Part shown: positions 42,701 through 54,460 of the stretch, one piece after another | Layout: each line of letters starts with the position of its first letter | How positions within the stretch are numbered: position 1 is the first letter of the stretch | From: Schistocephalus solidus | Taxonomy: Eukaryota > Platyhelminthes > Cestoda > Diphyllobothriidea > Diphyllobothriidae | NCBI GenBank assembly: GCA_017591395.1 | Contig: WEDG01007407.1 | Span: forward strand, 40,398-104,397 | Length of the DNA stretch: 64,000 nucleotides | Direction of reading: 5' to 3' | Notes under the pieces: generated by a model | The model's database searches: none | What the model saw: only the letters and a program-made list of their open reading frames with translations | What the model was told of the DNA's origin: nothing | Position numbers and translations under genes: made by a program

Positions 42701-42989
42701 CATATCAGCGTAATCCTTTCTCTTGGTGAGATGAAGCCAGAATGTCTCCTCTCCCAGTTGGTTTCTAGGTGGTTTTATTCAGCTGTCAGAGCGCCACCAG
42801 TAGTATTGCAAACTCCGTCAGACCGGCTACTACGTCTTGTATCATTACCACTCATTTTGACCTAGTTTTGCTATTTGATCGTGAACGACAGTGGGGTTTA
42901 TATTACTATCCTCTTTATACTTTACTATGCGTTTGAGCCATCATTTTGCCTAAGAAGTTCACTTGGAATGTTTTCAGTCTGCTAGTATA

Positions 42990-44380
42990 ACAACTGCTAA
43001 GGTTTGACAGCTTGAAATAGGCAGTGCGCAAGTCCCCTTCACACCACAGACGCATCGAGAAGGTCCAGTAAGGTGAATTTTTGAGGAGTTTCTTGGCGTG
43101 GACTCAACACCAATTAGTAGACCACAGTAAGTCATTGTTCCAACAATTTTCCAGCTGCGCGTAAGCAGCCTTTTGTGTTGCACAAGTTGGTAGCATGTGT
43201 GATGAACCGTACATGCGGGGGACAAATCTTTTTGAGGAAAATCTTTCCAGTCGCATGCACGTCGGCCGACAAATGACCAGTGGTGCTTTTTATTAACCGC
43301 CATGCCGAGGGGATCTCGCTCAGCGGTAGAGTATGTCCCCGCCTGGTACACGCTACTAACACTGACCATACGCATATTTGAATACTGTCCCAAGCCACCA
43401 GCGTGGCAGAGAGACAGAACACGACTGACCACGACAAAATGTACTGAAACCTGTGAGTCTTCTCCACAGAAAGACTGCGACACTGAAACTGACCGCGAGT
43501 GAGGGCATCGTTTTGTCCGCAGGTCTGCACGTTGGTAATGGCTTAACGGTAGGCAGTATCCTCTGTAGGGCGTCGGATATCCGCAGCAGTGACCGGTTTA
43601 CCTCGTATGGCATCTGAATACTGACGGCGCACCGAGACCTCGATCGAATAGGAAGCAATAGCGGTGTTTTCAGGTTCCTGAGTGTAGATAGGCGAGAATG
43701 GTCGTTTGTCTGGCAGTCACTAGTGTAGCAGCAACGGATGTTGAAATGGTTCTTCTGAAACACGTTTGTCAATCTTTGAAGTTGGTTGGCTGACTACATT
43801 GGAGTACCCGTCTTCGAACCGAAGACTGACAGCAACAGCTTATGGTCAGTCGAGAACTCGAAGTGACCACTGTCTATGAAACTGCATGATGGCAAAGACA
43901 GTGACTAATTTGCCTTTCTCTATTTGGCCATGGCTTTTCTACACGGGAGTTAGCATCATAGATGCACGTATGATCACCCTTCCAGGCCTGTCAGGAAACG
44001 CATGCGAGATCACGGCACTAACTCCGCGATTGTTAGCATCTTTAGCGATGATGATCGGCAATGTGGGATCGTAATGCACGAGCAGCACATCGCACCTGAG
44101 TATTGCTTTTAGCTGGACGAAAGCATTTTCATGGTCAGAGGACCAGCACCAGTGTAAATATTTATACAGAATAGGATTGAGCGGGGTTCGTGACGGAAAC
44201 ACCATCGTCGTCGATGATGTTCGCAGTGTGTCCAAGATTACTGAGATGGAGTTGTAACGTTGAGTATCATGCAACACAATCCTATAAGATTTCGGATATG
44301 GCAGGTGGCCAGCTTTTCGGTCGCCTGCAGAAACCCCAAACAGTAAAAAGACAATTATAGAGGTATGCATTTTCACTTTT
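42990..44380 (-). mobile_element. Decayed Ty3/Gypsy pol fragment (RT end, RNase H, probable integrase)
   Basis: On the minus strand, 44180-43960 carries the RT-to-RNase H junction (HWCWSSDHENAFVQLK, then LVHYDPTLPIIIAKDANNRG, typical of Gypsy polyproteins). About 43850 carries a later RNase H piece (FEFSTDHKLLLSVFGSKTG). Downstream frames to 42990 are broken and only loosely integrase-like. Stops and frameshifts abound. Confidence 0.7.
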
Positions 44381-44869
44381 CATCCTCAATGTCATTGTAA
44401 CTTCGCAAATATTGTATGTAAAGCGTAGTCAAACATATTCTTCCTTGTAATGTTTATACTAACGCACATCTTCAACTATACTTGAGCCCAAAATGCCTTT
44501 GAATTTCCTTTCAGGGTTTTCAGTCCTAAACTTGCGCACTTTCCATTTATGGAATATCATGCAGTCCTCCATATCCTCAAGAAAATATCATAAAATACCC
44601 ATCAAATTTAGCGACGGATGTGAATTATATTGAGGGGATGTTAATAAAAATAACACATACGACGAAATTAAACTGGACATTGTACGGTCTTCAAAAATCT
44701 GTCGATATGAAACATTTTAGAATCCGAAAGATAGTCAATCTCTGAGTAGGAAATATAAAGAATACGTCATTACGAATTTTCTTTCTATAAACTCCGTTTT
44801 AATTTTCAAGGGCAATGCAAATTAATTGAAAAAAACGCATATTTGGTCACCTTTTATCGAGTGCGCTAT
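44381..44869. other. AT-rich spacer
   Basis: No recognisable coding or repeat structure. Confidence 0.5.
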
Positions 44870-45195
44870 TATCAGGCGTCGGCGGAAATGAAGACCACGT
44901 TTCCGATTTAGGTGCGAAGCGAGTATTTTGTGCCTGTGGTGGGTGATTAGAGACAGCTTCGCAATTCTTGTGTGGGCTTAAGAGGAGATTTTTCGTTATG
45001 ATAATCGACCTGCGGTGGATTTCCGCAGATGCCCGTGTGCCCGAATAGTCCCATCCGATGGTTGAATGTGCGAGGATAGTGTGGGTAGTTGAGACAAGGG
45101 CGATGCATTGTACGTGACCCGCATGGTCTGGACATGACGCCTCCGCGCGCGACGGCAACTTTCAAGGTCATGTATGCAAGGCCAGCTCACCTTTG
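44870..45195 (-). mobile_element. RTE-like LINE 3' end (zinc-finger tail), split from 45820-46370
   Basis: On the minus strand, TFNHRMGLFGHTGICGN at about 45080 matches the last C2H2 finger of the RTE-like polyprotein seen at 52.8 kb. The remainder of the same element continues at 45820-46370 on the same strand, with a Gypsy gag fragment between. Confidence 0.6.
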
Positions 45196-45269
45196 TTCTG
45201 ACTGGTCACCCTTCCGCCTACGACATTCCCGCTTTGCAATATACCCTGCTGAGTCCCCTATGACTCCCC

Positions 45270-45780
45270 ACTTGTGTACTGCAGTACACGTCTTGTTCAC
45301 AAACAGCCTTCTGTGTTGGATACATCACATTGGCGACGCAGCTCAACGAACATGGCTTCATTTTTGCCTACACCGTTACCTTTCTGGCCGAAAAACGCTC
45401 TCAAACCCACAAGTGACTTTTGGTTACCATGGAGAAAGACATTTGAGGTTTATTTTAAACTGATTCCCATGTTGTCACCCACATGTAACCTAGACGTTAA
45501 CTCTAAATTGAAACTCCTCTGAACTCATCTAGAAGAGTTGGCACAACGTTACTTCGACGCCCTTAAGTTGCAAGAGGTTACCAATTTTCACACAGCATTC
45601 ACAAAGCTCAAAGTAGCGTGGGGCGGAAAAGACAACATCTTTCTGAGTCGCTATCGGTTTTATCAGATGCGTCAGGAATCCAATCAACGCAATGTCTCAG
45701 CACTGTGTTATATTTTTGGATTCTGCTCCGTTCCACAACTTCCGTGTTGGGATCTCGTCCGGCTATTTCAGATTAAGTAG
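45270..45780 (+). mobile_element. Ty3/Gypsy gag fragment with probable primer-binding site
   Basis: The end of a presumed LTR (GATACATCACA) is followed by TTGGCGACGCAG (45330-45341), a typical post-LTR primer-binding start. A frame then begins at ATG 45352 (MASFLPTPLPFWPKNALKP) and a second at 45540 (LAQRYFDALKLQ...FLSRYRFYQMRQES), both gag-like. It interrupts the minus-strand RTE copy. Confidence 0.55.
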
Positions 45781-45819
45781 TCTCTAGAGATAACTAAGAC
45801 GAAAGTGATTTAAATTCTT

Positions 45820-46370
45820 TGTTTTATTTCTTGCACACAGTCCAGGTCTCCGATTCATGCAGCCGTGTTTTCATGATGACAGCTTTGCACATATTGGGCT
45901 TGATGTTGAGCTGGAGACCGTGGCGATTCCATATTGAGCCCTGCAGCCGTCTGAAATTATGGCTACATGTGAAGCTTTGGTAGTCCACTTCCTGGCCGAT
46001 GTTGACGCTACGTGTGAGTGTGTTGCTCAGCTAGGCCAATTGTCCACGGTTTGGAGCTGGGTGCTGTTGACAGTGATGCGAGCGGCGCTGTTTTCGCTGT
46101 CGTGTGACGGTTGATGCATTACCACCGTTTTGTCCGTGTTGATTACCAGCCCGAAGTTGACGCAGCCGGCGGCAAAAAGGTTCATGCTCCGTTGCAAATT
46201 CACTTTTGTCACGCTGTTGGATGTCTTTTATTCGGTAAAGAACAGGTCGCATACAGAAGCCGTGGACAGGCACATTGAGGCCTGCATCTGTCGGCATGCG
46301 CTCATTGTGATTCACAGTGTTGAAGGCTTTCTTCAGACCTAAAAGCTTCGTGTGGATAGGCCTCACATAT
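45820..46370 (-). mobile_element. RTE-like LINE reverse transcriptase fragment
   Basis: Minus-strand order: LGLKKAFNTVNH (near 46335), LQRSMNLFAAGCVNFGLVIN, then TDKTVVMHQPSHD (46100-46190), IWNRHGLQLNIKPNMCKAVI (near 45910) and ESETWTVCKK (near 45840). It is broken by frameshifts and lacks the YADD stretch. Confidence 0.8.
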
Positions 46371-46379
46371 CCTGGCCCC

Positions 46380-46816
46380 TATACTGTAGGTTGTTCTTGG
46401 TGCAGATTCTGTCGGTAGTTCCGTGATTTCATCGGAAGCCATAATTGGCTCCCGGGAGTTAGTAATCCAGATGATAGAAGAAAAAAAAACTTAGAAGGAC
46501 GTGAGCGAATTTCTTCCCATGAATGTTCCTCTGTGATTATCAATACTTGCTGGTTCTTTTTCGCCTGCAGAGATGGATGATTTTCGTGTGTTTGAAATTC
46601 AGAAGAACTTTTCCTTGGCGCCGCATCTCCTGTAAGTGCATTCTGTGTGGGTAAGCCGGAGGCCATCATGCTCGCTAAATACAACCGGGATCGCGACGCT
46701 GGCAATAATAACTAACTCGCCACTTCGCGATACCGATGCAACAACGCATAACACCCCGTCAACCACAACCCTCACCACCAAGGGCAATGTAGGCTAGATA
46801 TATACCTGTCTACATT
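46380..46816. other. Unassigned spacer
   Basis: Only short frames; no recognised element. Confidence 0.4.
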
Positions 46817-47760
46817 ACGATCGCACGTTCACATGACGCCATAGGCTGGTTGGTCCCTTTTGAAACTATCGCACTTCTACCGGTGAACCAGTACTTGTAA
46901 CGCCCGTATACACCTGACGTCAACGCCTTAACTTTCTGCATCGACTTCGCGAATTCAAAAATTGCGTGCACCTCCTGTGGTAACCCAACGCAACATAAAC
47001 CACGTCACGACCCGCACCACATATGAAGAAGTTCAACATTGCACATCATCGGCGGACGGCTAATTTGTGATCATTAATACGGATGCCCAGGCGTCGACTC
47101 GTATGCCCAACATACACACAAGGGTAATTTGCGCACGAGATGCGATATATTACGTTAGTTTGCTGATTTTTGGGGATGGGATCCTTTATTCGGGATAGTG
47201 TGGTGCGTATTGAGGATTCTGGCTTATGAGCGACGTGTATACCAGGGCGATTCAACTGCAGAGCGATGTCTTCAGAGGCCCCCTGCATATAAGGCAGGGA
47301 GTAGAATTTTTGTTCTACAATTTCCCCGTTTAGGGTGGGGCCTTGCAGTTGTGTCCGGTGCCTGAGGCAGTTCTTTACAAAACTAACCGAATACCCGTTA
47401 AATCGAAACAACCGAAACAGGTAAGCAAGCTCTTTTTTGAGGAGATCATCGTTGTTGCATGTGGAACAGAGTTCAGACGCAGCTTCTTTGTGAACTGCCG
47501 GGTGGTTGCTTTCATAGTTGAGGATAATCTCAGCATTCGATCCTTTTCTATGGACGCTTGCTGCGGGGCTACCATCATGTAGCTTTTGGATTCTAACGTC
47601 CAGAAATGGCAGGATTCTCCTACTGTTGTTCCTTCGGAGCTGAGAATCGGGATGTTAACTTTGGCTGGGGGACCGTAGTCGGTCTGGACCAAAACCAATT
47701 CGGTGTGTAGTGCTGATATTGGCGAGCCAATTGGGGTTCTATTAACATGTTGTTAGTACA
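46817..47760 (-). mobile_element. Penelope-like element, C-terminal RT plus GIY-YIG endonuclease
   Basis: Minus strand. RT C-terminal pieces lie at 47375-47698 in shifted frames, followed by a frame at 47046-47411 with YRISCANYPCVYVGHTSRRL and then IRINDHKLAVR. This has the Cys-containing GIY-YIG nuclease pattern found in Penelope-like elements. The 3' non-coding part runs to about 46817 and is repeated inverted at 49400-49695. Confidence 0.8.
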
Positions 47761-47779
47761 TACTGCCAAATTTTAAAAA

Positions 47780-48930
47780 GTTCCTAAGGCAGAGTTTGAG
47801 CAGTTCTATGGAAGCAGCCTTCATCGAATACTTTAAATGAACGCTTGATAGCGTATAACATTGAATTGGTGGATTTAGCCACCTTATAACCTTGGGTAAA
47901 AAGCTTCAGGTTGTCTGTCATCCAAAAACCCAGATCCTCCTGTGATTCAACTTCTCGGAGCGGCATGCCGTTCAGATAGTAGAGTCACGTATCAGTAACA
48001 TGGTTTCGATTTCCCAGACGTAGCAGGATGCATTTGTTTGAGTCGAAGGGCAAGAGCCATCAGCGGGACCACTCTTCTAATCGATGAAGATTGTCTTGGA
48101 ATTTGTCTCTGTCGGCAGCATTGTGGATGACTTTCCAGAGTTTTATATCGTCCGCAAACATAGCAAAGTCACAGACCTATTCCTATAAACAATCATTAAT
48201 GAACAAGCGAAATAGGATCAGTCCGTGCAGTGAAACTTGTGGGACTCCAATCTCAACGACTGTGCACCTTGATCATTCTCCGCCTACACAGACCACTAGC
48301 GAACGATCATCAAGAAATTGCTAGATCCACTTAAGCAGTTTGCCCCAATACCTAACAATCTCAACTTGTAAAGGAGACGCTGATGCGGAACACTATCGAA
48401 GGCCTTCAGGAAATAAATGTTAGCCATATTCACAGTGTCTTTTACATCAAGTGCTTTTGATCCAGCTTTGCATCGTATAAAGTAAGTGCGTAACATACTA
48501 TCTTCCCCTACGAAAGCCGAATTATGCATTGGATAAAAAGGTTATGGGTTTCTTAATAAATAATTAATTCCCTTTTGACAACCTTCTCCATAATCTTGCA
48601 GCAGATTGAGGGCAGGCTGACAGGCCTGTAGTTTGTAGAAAATGCTCGACTACCGTTTTTGTGAAGCGGTGTAATGTGGGCTGTTTTCCAGTCTGTAGGA
48701 AGAATTTCAGTATTGAACGATTTCTGGCAAAGAAAAGATATCGAGTTCATTAACCCTTGAGCAAGATCGAGGAGCAGCTTTGCTGGAATCTCATTGGGGC
48801 CGGAAGATAACAGGCCTTCAAACTTTTTTTAGTTCTTCAAAGACTGCATTTTCTAGAAAGAGCATATTCTAAGTAATTGGCGCTCCCTAGCTATCCGGGC
48901 ACTTTTCTTGTATCTGGCGGGTAGTGATGA
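47780..48930 (-). mobile_element. CR1/Jockey-like LINE reverse transcriptase, minus copy
   Basis: Minus strand: LPTDWKTAHITPLHKNGSRA and YRPVSLPSICCKIMEKVVKR (48550-48750), FLKAFDSVPHQRLLYKLRLL (near 48400), ADDIKLWK-type region near 48150, and EDLGFWMTDNLKLFTQG (near 47930). The frames are separated by stops. The same family occurs on the + strand at 58800-60125. Confidence 0.85.
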
Positions 48931-48949
48931 TCGTGCAGTGGTGATGTGG

Positions 48950-50560
48950 TGTCATCGGAAGCAACACTGATTTTCCTGAAGGAAACTGCTTTCTAGATGG
49001 CCATTGAAGCGGTTTAGGAGGAAGCAAGTGACGGTTTTCCCGGCGATGTTAAGAAGCCATATGCCTTTGTGATAAGAACAAAGTTCCTGGTTAAATTTCC
49101 GCTTGTATAGATGTACGAGTAGGGCGTATTTGAAATCCCAAAGGAATGGTCCTTTGCGCCCTATCTCTTGTAAGAGTGTGGTGAAGAGGATAATCATTCG
49201 GTGGCCACTATCTATGTAGCATCCGGCTCGGATTTCATCTGAATCTGGTGTGTTCCAGCTGGAGTGTTTGTGCACGCGAGGAGGATTTCTGGAAGGGAAG
49301 GTGGTAGGTGCAGGTCAATGCGGATTTCTGTTTGGTGGAACCGGTCGATAGCGACGCCGTAGATGGTTGATAGACCGTTGATGACACATCTTAAGTGTAT
49401 GTTGAGCATACGCGTCGACGCCTGGGCACCCGTATTAATGAACACAAACTAGCCGTCCGCTGACGATGTGAAATGTTGAACTTCTTCATATGTGGTGCGG
49501 GTCGTGACGTGGTTTATGTTGCGTTGGGTTACCACAGGAGGTGCACGCAATTTTTGAATTCGCGAAGTCAATGCAGAAAGTTAAGGCGTTGACATCAGGT
49601 GTATAAGGGCGTTACAAGTACTAGTTCACCGGTGGAAGTGCGATAGTTTCACCAAAGACCAAGTGGCCTAGTGCCTTAGTAGAACGTGCGATCATAATGT
49701 TGAATTATTGTATGCGAGGACGATTTCTGGATGGTAGGTATTCTCATCTAGAGCTGGCTGTCTTTCTAGTCAATGGGCCACTTTATTGCTGAAATGGAGA
49801 TGTGAGTTGTCAAATGTAACATCTGAGCATTCAACTTATCTGGTGGTCGCTTACTTTGCGGTCTGCTGCATGAATGCATCCGGGCCTTCATAAAGGAGAT
49901 GACTATAAGGTGATCCGTCCAGCCATCGGCGTCGCAGATTGCCTTAGTTACCAGTAAGTCCTGTCGGTCTCGCAGCTGCCAGCACCGCAAGCCGGGGTAC
50001 ATTAACATGGCCTTCTCCCACTCAGGAAGAGGGAGAAGGTGTTTGTCAGCAGGATAAGATTCTCCGCGCAGGTTCACAGAAGACGGGGGATGTTTTCCTT
50101 ACAGCCGCCGAGACCATGGGGATCCAGTACTCGCTCCCATGCAATGTGGTCTGTCACGACGCGAGCATTGAAATTGCCAAGGACAACTAGTTTTTCCGCC
50201 TTCGGCACAGGCCCCAGGAGGGCGGGCAGGTTCACATAGAATTTTTTTCTTCACTTTATCAGAGCTCTAAATTAGGAGAGCTTAGGCGCTGATGATAGTG
50301 GCGAATATGGGACCCCGAAAAGGCAGGTTAAGGATCATAAATTGGTCGTTGATGCGCTCGGCAGACACGGTAGTCGTCCCACGATTTCGTCCCCGGTGGC
50401 AAAGGTCACACCTGCGTCGCGTCGCTCTGACTAGGCAGTCGCTCTAGAAGAAACTCTAGCTGGCACCCACGTACTCTAGCTATCCATGCTCAGGGCGATG
50501 TCCACCTTGTAGCGCGTCACTTCTGGAGCAACTAGAGCGGTTCTCAGTTGCGGCCGATTA
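48950..50560 (-). mobile_element. RTE-like LINE, endonuclease and RT halves split by a Penelope end
   Basis: The endonuclease half is at 49760-50560 on the minus strand (LLVTKAICDADGWTDHLIVI near 49900; earlier motifs to 50560). The RT half is at 48950-49400 (LPPSLPEILLACTNTP, FKYALLVHLYKRKFN, IWLLNIAGKTVTCFLLNRF). The sequence lost between them corresponds to a linker replaced by the + strand Penelope copy at 49400-49695. Confidence 0.82.
49400..49695 (+). mobile_element. 5'-truncated Penelope-like element, inverted copy
   Basis: The + strand starts in the GIY-YIG end (RRRLGTRINEHKLAVR, stop at about 49455), then the 3' non-coding stretch. It is the reverse complement of 46817-47110 at high identity by eye (shared TGAAATGTTGAACTTCTTCA-type and GTGGTGCGGGTCGTGACGTG blocks). 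It sits between the two halves of a minus-strand RTE copy. Confidence 0.8.
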
Positions 50561-50804
50561 CCTTAATGGAAACAATATTCGAGGCTGCTATAGTGATCGT
50601 TTTCACCAAACAGAATGTTTAGTATGGTGGGGGGATGGATACGAGAGTTTTTGTGGTTGTTTATTTGTGTATTTAGACCACTGCGCCAACTCCCTCATCA
50701 GACAACTGACAGCCTCGGAGGGTGGCTGATTCTGGGATTGGGGAAGAGGGTGAGGTCGAGAGCTCAGCGAACTTTCCGCACTGTAAACAATCTGATACGA
50801 TTGA

Positions 50805-51330
50805 AACTATCGCGGTGCGTTAAAATCTGTGGCTTAGAATGTTGCCAATTAACCGGATAACTTGGACCGCACGATCAGCCCTGTGTGTGTTGGTGCGGAG
50901 TGGCTGACTGGCGGACTGAGACTCAGGTTGCAATGGCTCCTTAGTATTATGGCCTCTATGGCACTCCCACGCCATGGGAACCGTGCCGAGTGTGGCGGCA
51001 CACTTAGGGTGCCTCCGATCGCGCCAGCCACCTGCGCCCTCTCCCGCCTCCGGTCTTCTTGACTGTGTTATGACACCAGGCTCAGGTGGAGGAGGGAGAG
51101 GGAGTGCTGTATCTGCCGAGTCAGTCTACTTTCCCTTAAATCTAATCCACATGCAGGTCACCGTCCCTATACCACTCCTCTGTGGAGCACACAGTAGACA
51201 TCGTCGGGCTACGACGGTAGAACTGGCATGATTTGAACTGCGAGCCATGGTCTGCTGGAACACACGTGAGACCCAGGGAAACTTCTCGGGCCTCGCAAGC
51301 AGTCCTGTCCCTGAATAGCCATCTTATGCG
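50805..51330 (+). repeat. Interspersed repeat family A, + copy (left arm of large inverted repeat)
   Basis: About 525 bases that are the near-exact reverse complement of 53925-54460, including GGCTTAGAATGTTGCCAATT, CAGGTTGCAATGGCTCCTTA and GAGACCCAGGGAAACTTCTC. No coding motif is convincing. Confidence 0.9.
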
Positions 51331-52094
51331 TGACTTATTTGATCTTCGGACTATGCAAAAGACATGGACAACACGAGTACACACTGAAGGGAAAGGGCAA
51401 ATGGAATGTACTGATAGCATTTGCATAAGACCACGACATTCAGACGGAGCATAACCACGAGCCCATGTCTTTGGAACCCCAGCCTTCTAAACAGAACAGC
51501 CCAGGTTCCCGTATAGTGAACTTTCATACACTGCTTGTGCCCTCACCAAAAAGTAATGAAAGGAAAATTAATCGTGAACATTCCGTGCAGTGCAAGAATA
51601 AATTCATATGCTATCTTCTGCATTTTTGAGAGTTTTAATGACCCCATATCAGCGGGACTACGGGAAGATAAATTTTACTAACGAAGCTGTTTATTTTGCA
51701 GGCTTCCAATAAGAACTTCAAATGAAATCTAAGACTTAAAATGCGGAAGAAACATCTCCGTATTCATATTGTGAAGCTACAATACGTTTACTTCATTTCC
51801 TGTCAGATATAGATTCGATCAGTTATAGTTCTAGAACAAAGTCACCCTTCGCCGTTGGTGCCGAATTTCAAACGATGTAGGTCACTTTAGGTTCGGTTGC
51901 ATGGTGGTGTTCACTGCAATGGAATTTGAGGGCAAACTGCACACAAAAGCGTTTAATTAAATCATAAGTGTCAGCTTACCCCAGTGTCCGGCGGCTAACT
52001 AGTGACCAAGAGAATATTCCGCTGAATGCGATCCAGCAGATACGATGCCATCTACCGGGAAGATAGGTAGGGGTATGCATGTACCAATTAGTGG
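51331..52094. other. Unassigned AT-rich spacer inside the inverted-repeat block
   Basis: No recognisable gene or element. Confidence 0.5.
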
Positions 52095-53150
52095 TTGGTG
52101 GAAGAGGGTGTTTGCGTAAACGTGCAACTGCATATGCAACTGATAATCAACAAGGCAACCTGGGAGGACCTCGCACAGAACCGACTGGCCCGGAAAAGAG
52201 CAGCAGAGACTGGCGCAGCCATTTATGAAGTATACCGGGTCACCGCTGCCATGGTCAATAGGGCCTCCCGGAAGTCACCAACGCTTCCGATCCACACTAT
52301 CAACCTGCCCAAGCACTCCCAACCTGCCCACGATGCCAAAGCACCTTTCACACTCGAATAGGCCTCGTCGGACATCTTTAGACGGAATGCAATAACGCTC
52401 CAACAACACCGAATTCTACATCCACGATGACGATCACCCCAGCCATCGTTGATCAAAGTTCCGATGTCCCACTGTCATGACCCCCGACATCATTTTCCCT
52501 GTCACAACTCCCGCGTTGGTCACAGCGTCAAACAACACGAATATCACTTCTTTCCCTCCCACCACCACTGAGACCCACTCCAACGACCCAGAACCTGTTA
52601 CATACATCACCAACGCCCCTGGGGACACGATTATAATCTGTGCTCATTGCGATCGCATACTCACCTCACGCATAGGCCTGGTCAGTCACTTGCGAATTCA
52701 TCGCACAATGGCCATCGAGCTAATGCATGGAGCATCAACACACAGCAGAGACTGCCACCTTCATAGTCATCACTGCCCTCGCGCATTCACTCAGCGCATG
52801 GGCCTACTCGGTCACATGCACCTATATGACAGCGGAATATACTGCGATGCCGACACACCCAACACGTCTTGTTCACTCATTGACCATTGCATCCTCAGCC
52901 TTCCCATGAGCACGACCACCAATACCAACAGCACAACATCCGCCGACTCAGCACCTCCCAATCCATCCTGCCCTCATTGCCACCGCAGTGCACACCACGC
53001 ATCAGCCTGGGCAGTCACGTGCGAATCCATCGCTCAGAGTCCGGCGAACCGGTGCCAGGAGCATAAACACGTACTCGCCTCCACTGCCTTCACTGGTAAC
53101 GCACATTCACCCACCGCAGGGGTCATGCGCCTCCATTAAACCTGCGAAGA
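52095..53150 (+). mobile_element. RTE-like LINE 3' end with C2H2 zinc-finger tail
   Basis: The + strand begins in the RT-distal segment (TWEDLAQNRLARKRAAETGA, AAIYEVYRVTAAMVNRASRK; 52150-52270). It continues with a Thr/Pro-rich linker and C2H2-type fingers: CAHCDRILTSRIGLVSHLRIH (52640-52700, C-x2-C-x12-H-x3-H), a second degenerate finger ending FTQRMGLLGHMHLY, and a third partial CPHCHRSAHHA. The 220-codon frame at 52477-53139 is this tail, not a host zinc-finger gene. Confidence 0.82.
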
Positions 53151-53264
53151 AAGCCACCGGCTGTAGCACCTCTCTCCTCAGCAGCAGCTACATAGCGCAT
53201 GATCACGACCAACACCATCCAAAGTGTGTTAGCAACAGCACCGCTCAATTAGTTGGAAGTATGA

Positions 53265-53640
53265 CGGAATAACACGGACCGCGCAGGTAGTCCAGTGTGT
53301 GTTTGTGTGGATTGACCAAAAGGTGGATTGAAAGTCAGGCTGCAATTGCCCCCTTCATAATTTAGCCCTTATGGCATTATCGACTCGCGGGATCCGAGCC
53401 AAGTGTGACGGCACCCTACGGGGCGGCTGTGAACGCACCAGCCAACAGCGCTCTCTCTGTCTCGCCTCCGGTCACGAAACCCAGCCCGGATGAGGGGAGG
53501 GGAGAGAGTGTGGTAGATGCAGTGAAAGTCTACTCTCACTATAATCTAATTCACGCGCAAGTCACCGTCCCTGCGCAGAATTTCTGTGGGACCCCGTAGG
53601 ACTACGACGGTCGAACTGTGAAGCCATCGGTCTGCCTTAC
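53265..53640 (+). repeat. Interspersed repeat family A, third copy (+)
   Basis: A more diverged copy of 50860-51240, abutting the end of the LINE tail. Shared blocks include TGGCATTAT...GCGGGATCCG, CGCCTCCGGTC and AATCTAATTCACGCGCAAGT, then CACCGTCCCT. Confidence 0.7.
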
Positions 53641-53924
53641 ACTGCTACCCACCTCTCCCCGATGACTTCTCTAACCTGGGCTCTGCCTAGTGGCCCCAAC
53701 CCAGTAAGCGCCTTTACTGGCGAATCGAACCCGTAAACGGTATCCGGTGTTTTGTTTACCTCAAACTCGGTAGTCTTGTTTTCCAGCCCTCCTACTCGCC
53801 CAGCTTTCAAAAGTCCTACGGAGAGGGTGCCATGCAATCCCATAGGCGGCCCAGGCTAACTCGGGTCTTTCTTTCATAAAGATCAAAATTCGTGACACAT
53901 AGTCAAGTTCGGCAGACATCTGGA

Positions 53925-54460
53925 AAGTCCAATCAGTTTTATTCAGGGACAGCACTGCTTGCGAGGCCCGAGAAGTTTCCCTGGGTCTCACGTGTGTTGC
54001 AGCAGACCATGGCTCGCAGGTCAAATCATGACAGTTCTACCGTCGTAGCCCAACGATGTCCATCGTGTGCTCCACAGAGGAGTGGTATAGGGATGGTGAC
54101 CTGCATGTGGATTAGATTTAAGTGAAAGTAGACTGACTGGGCAGATACCGCACTCCCTCTCCCTCCCCCACCTGAGCCTGGTGTCATAACAGAGTCAAGA
54201 AGACCGGAGGCGGGAGAGGGCGCAGGTGGCTGGCGTGATCGAGGGCACTCTAAGCGTGCCGCCACACCCGGCACGGTTCCCATGGTGTGGAAGTGCCATA
54301 GAGGTTATTTTACTAAGGAGCCATTGCAACCTGATTCTCAGTCCGCCAGTCAGCCACTCCGCACAAACACACACAGGGCTGATCGTGCGGTCCGAGTTAT
54401 CCCGTTAATTGACAACATTCTAAGCCATGGATTTTAGTGCACCGTGATAGTTTCAAGGCG
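53925..54460 (-). repeat. Interspersed repeat family A, minus copy (right arm of large inverted repeat)
   Basis: The reverse complement of 50805-51330 over about 530 bases with few mismatches. Together the arms enclose 2.6 kb holding the LINE tail and the third copy. Confidence 0.9.

Noticed and set aside
43303..43335. tRNA-like GATCTCGCTCAGCGGTAGAG
   Set aside because: Only an A box-like match; no B box at the right distance, and it lies in a decayed Gypsy fragment.
45089..45463. 124-codon plus-strand frame as a host gene
   Set aside because: It runs across the antisense of the LINE zinc-finger tail and into the Gypsy LTR/gag in another frame.
52477..53139. A 220-residue host C2H2 zinc-finger gene
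   Set aside because: It is continuous with RTE-type LINE sequence upstream and recurs in a second LINE copy at 44.9 kb.
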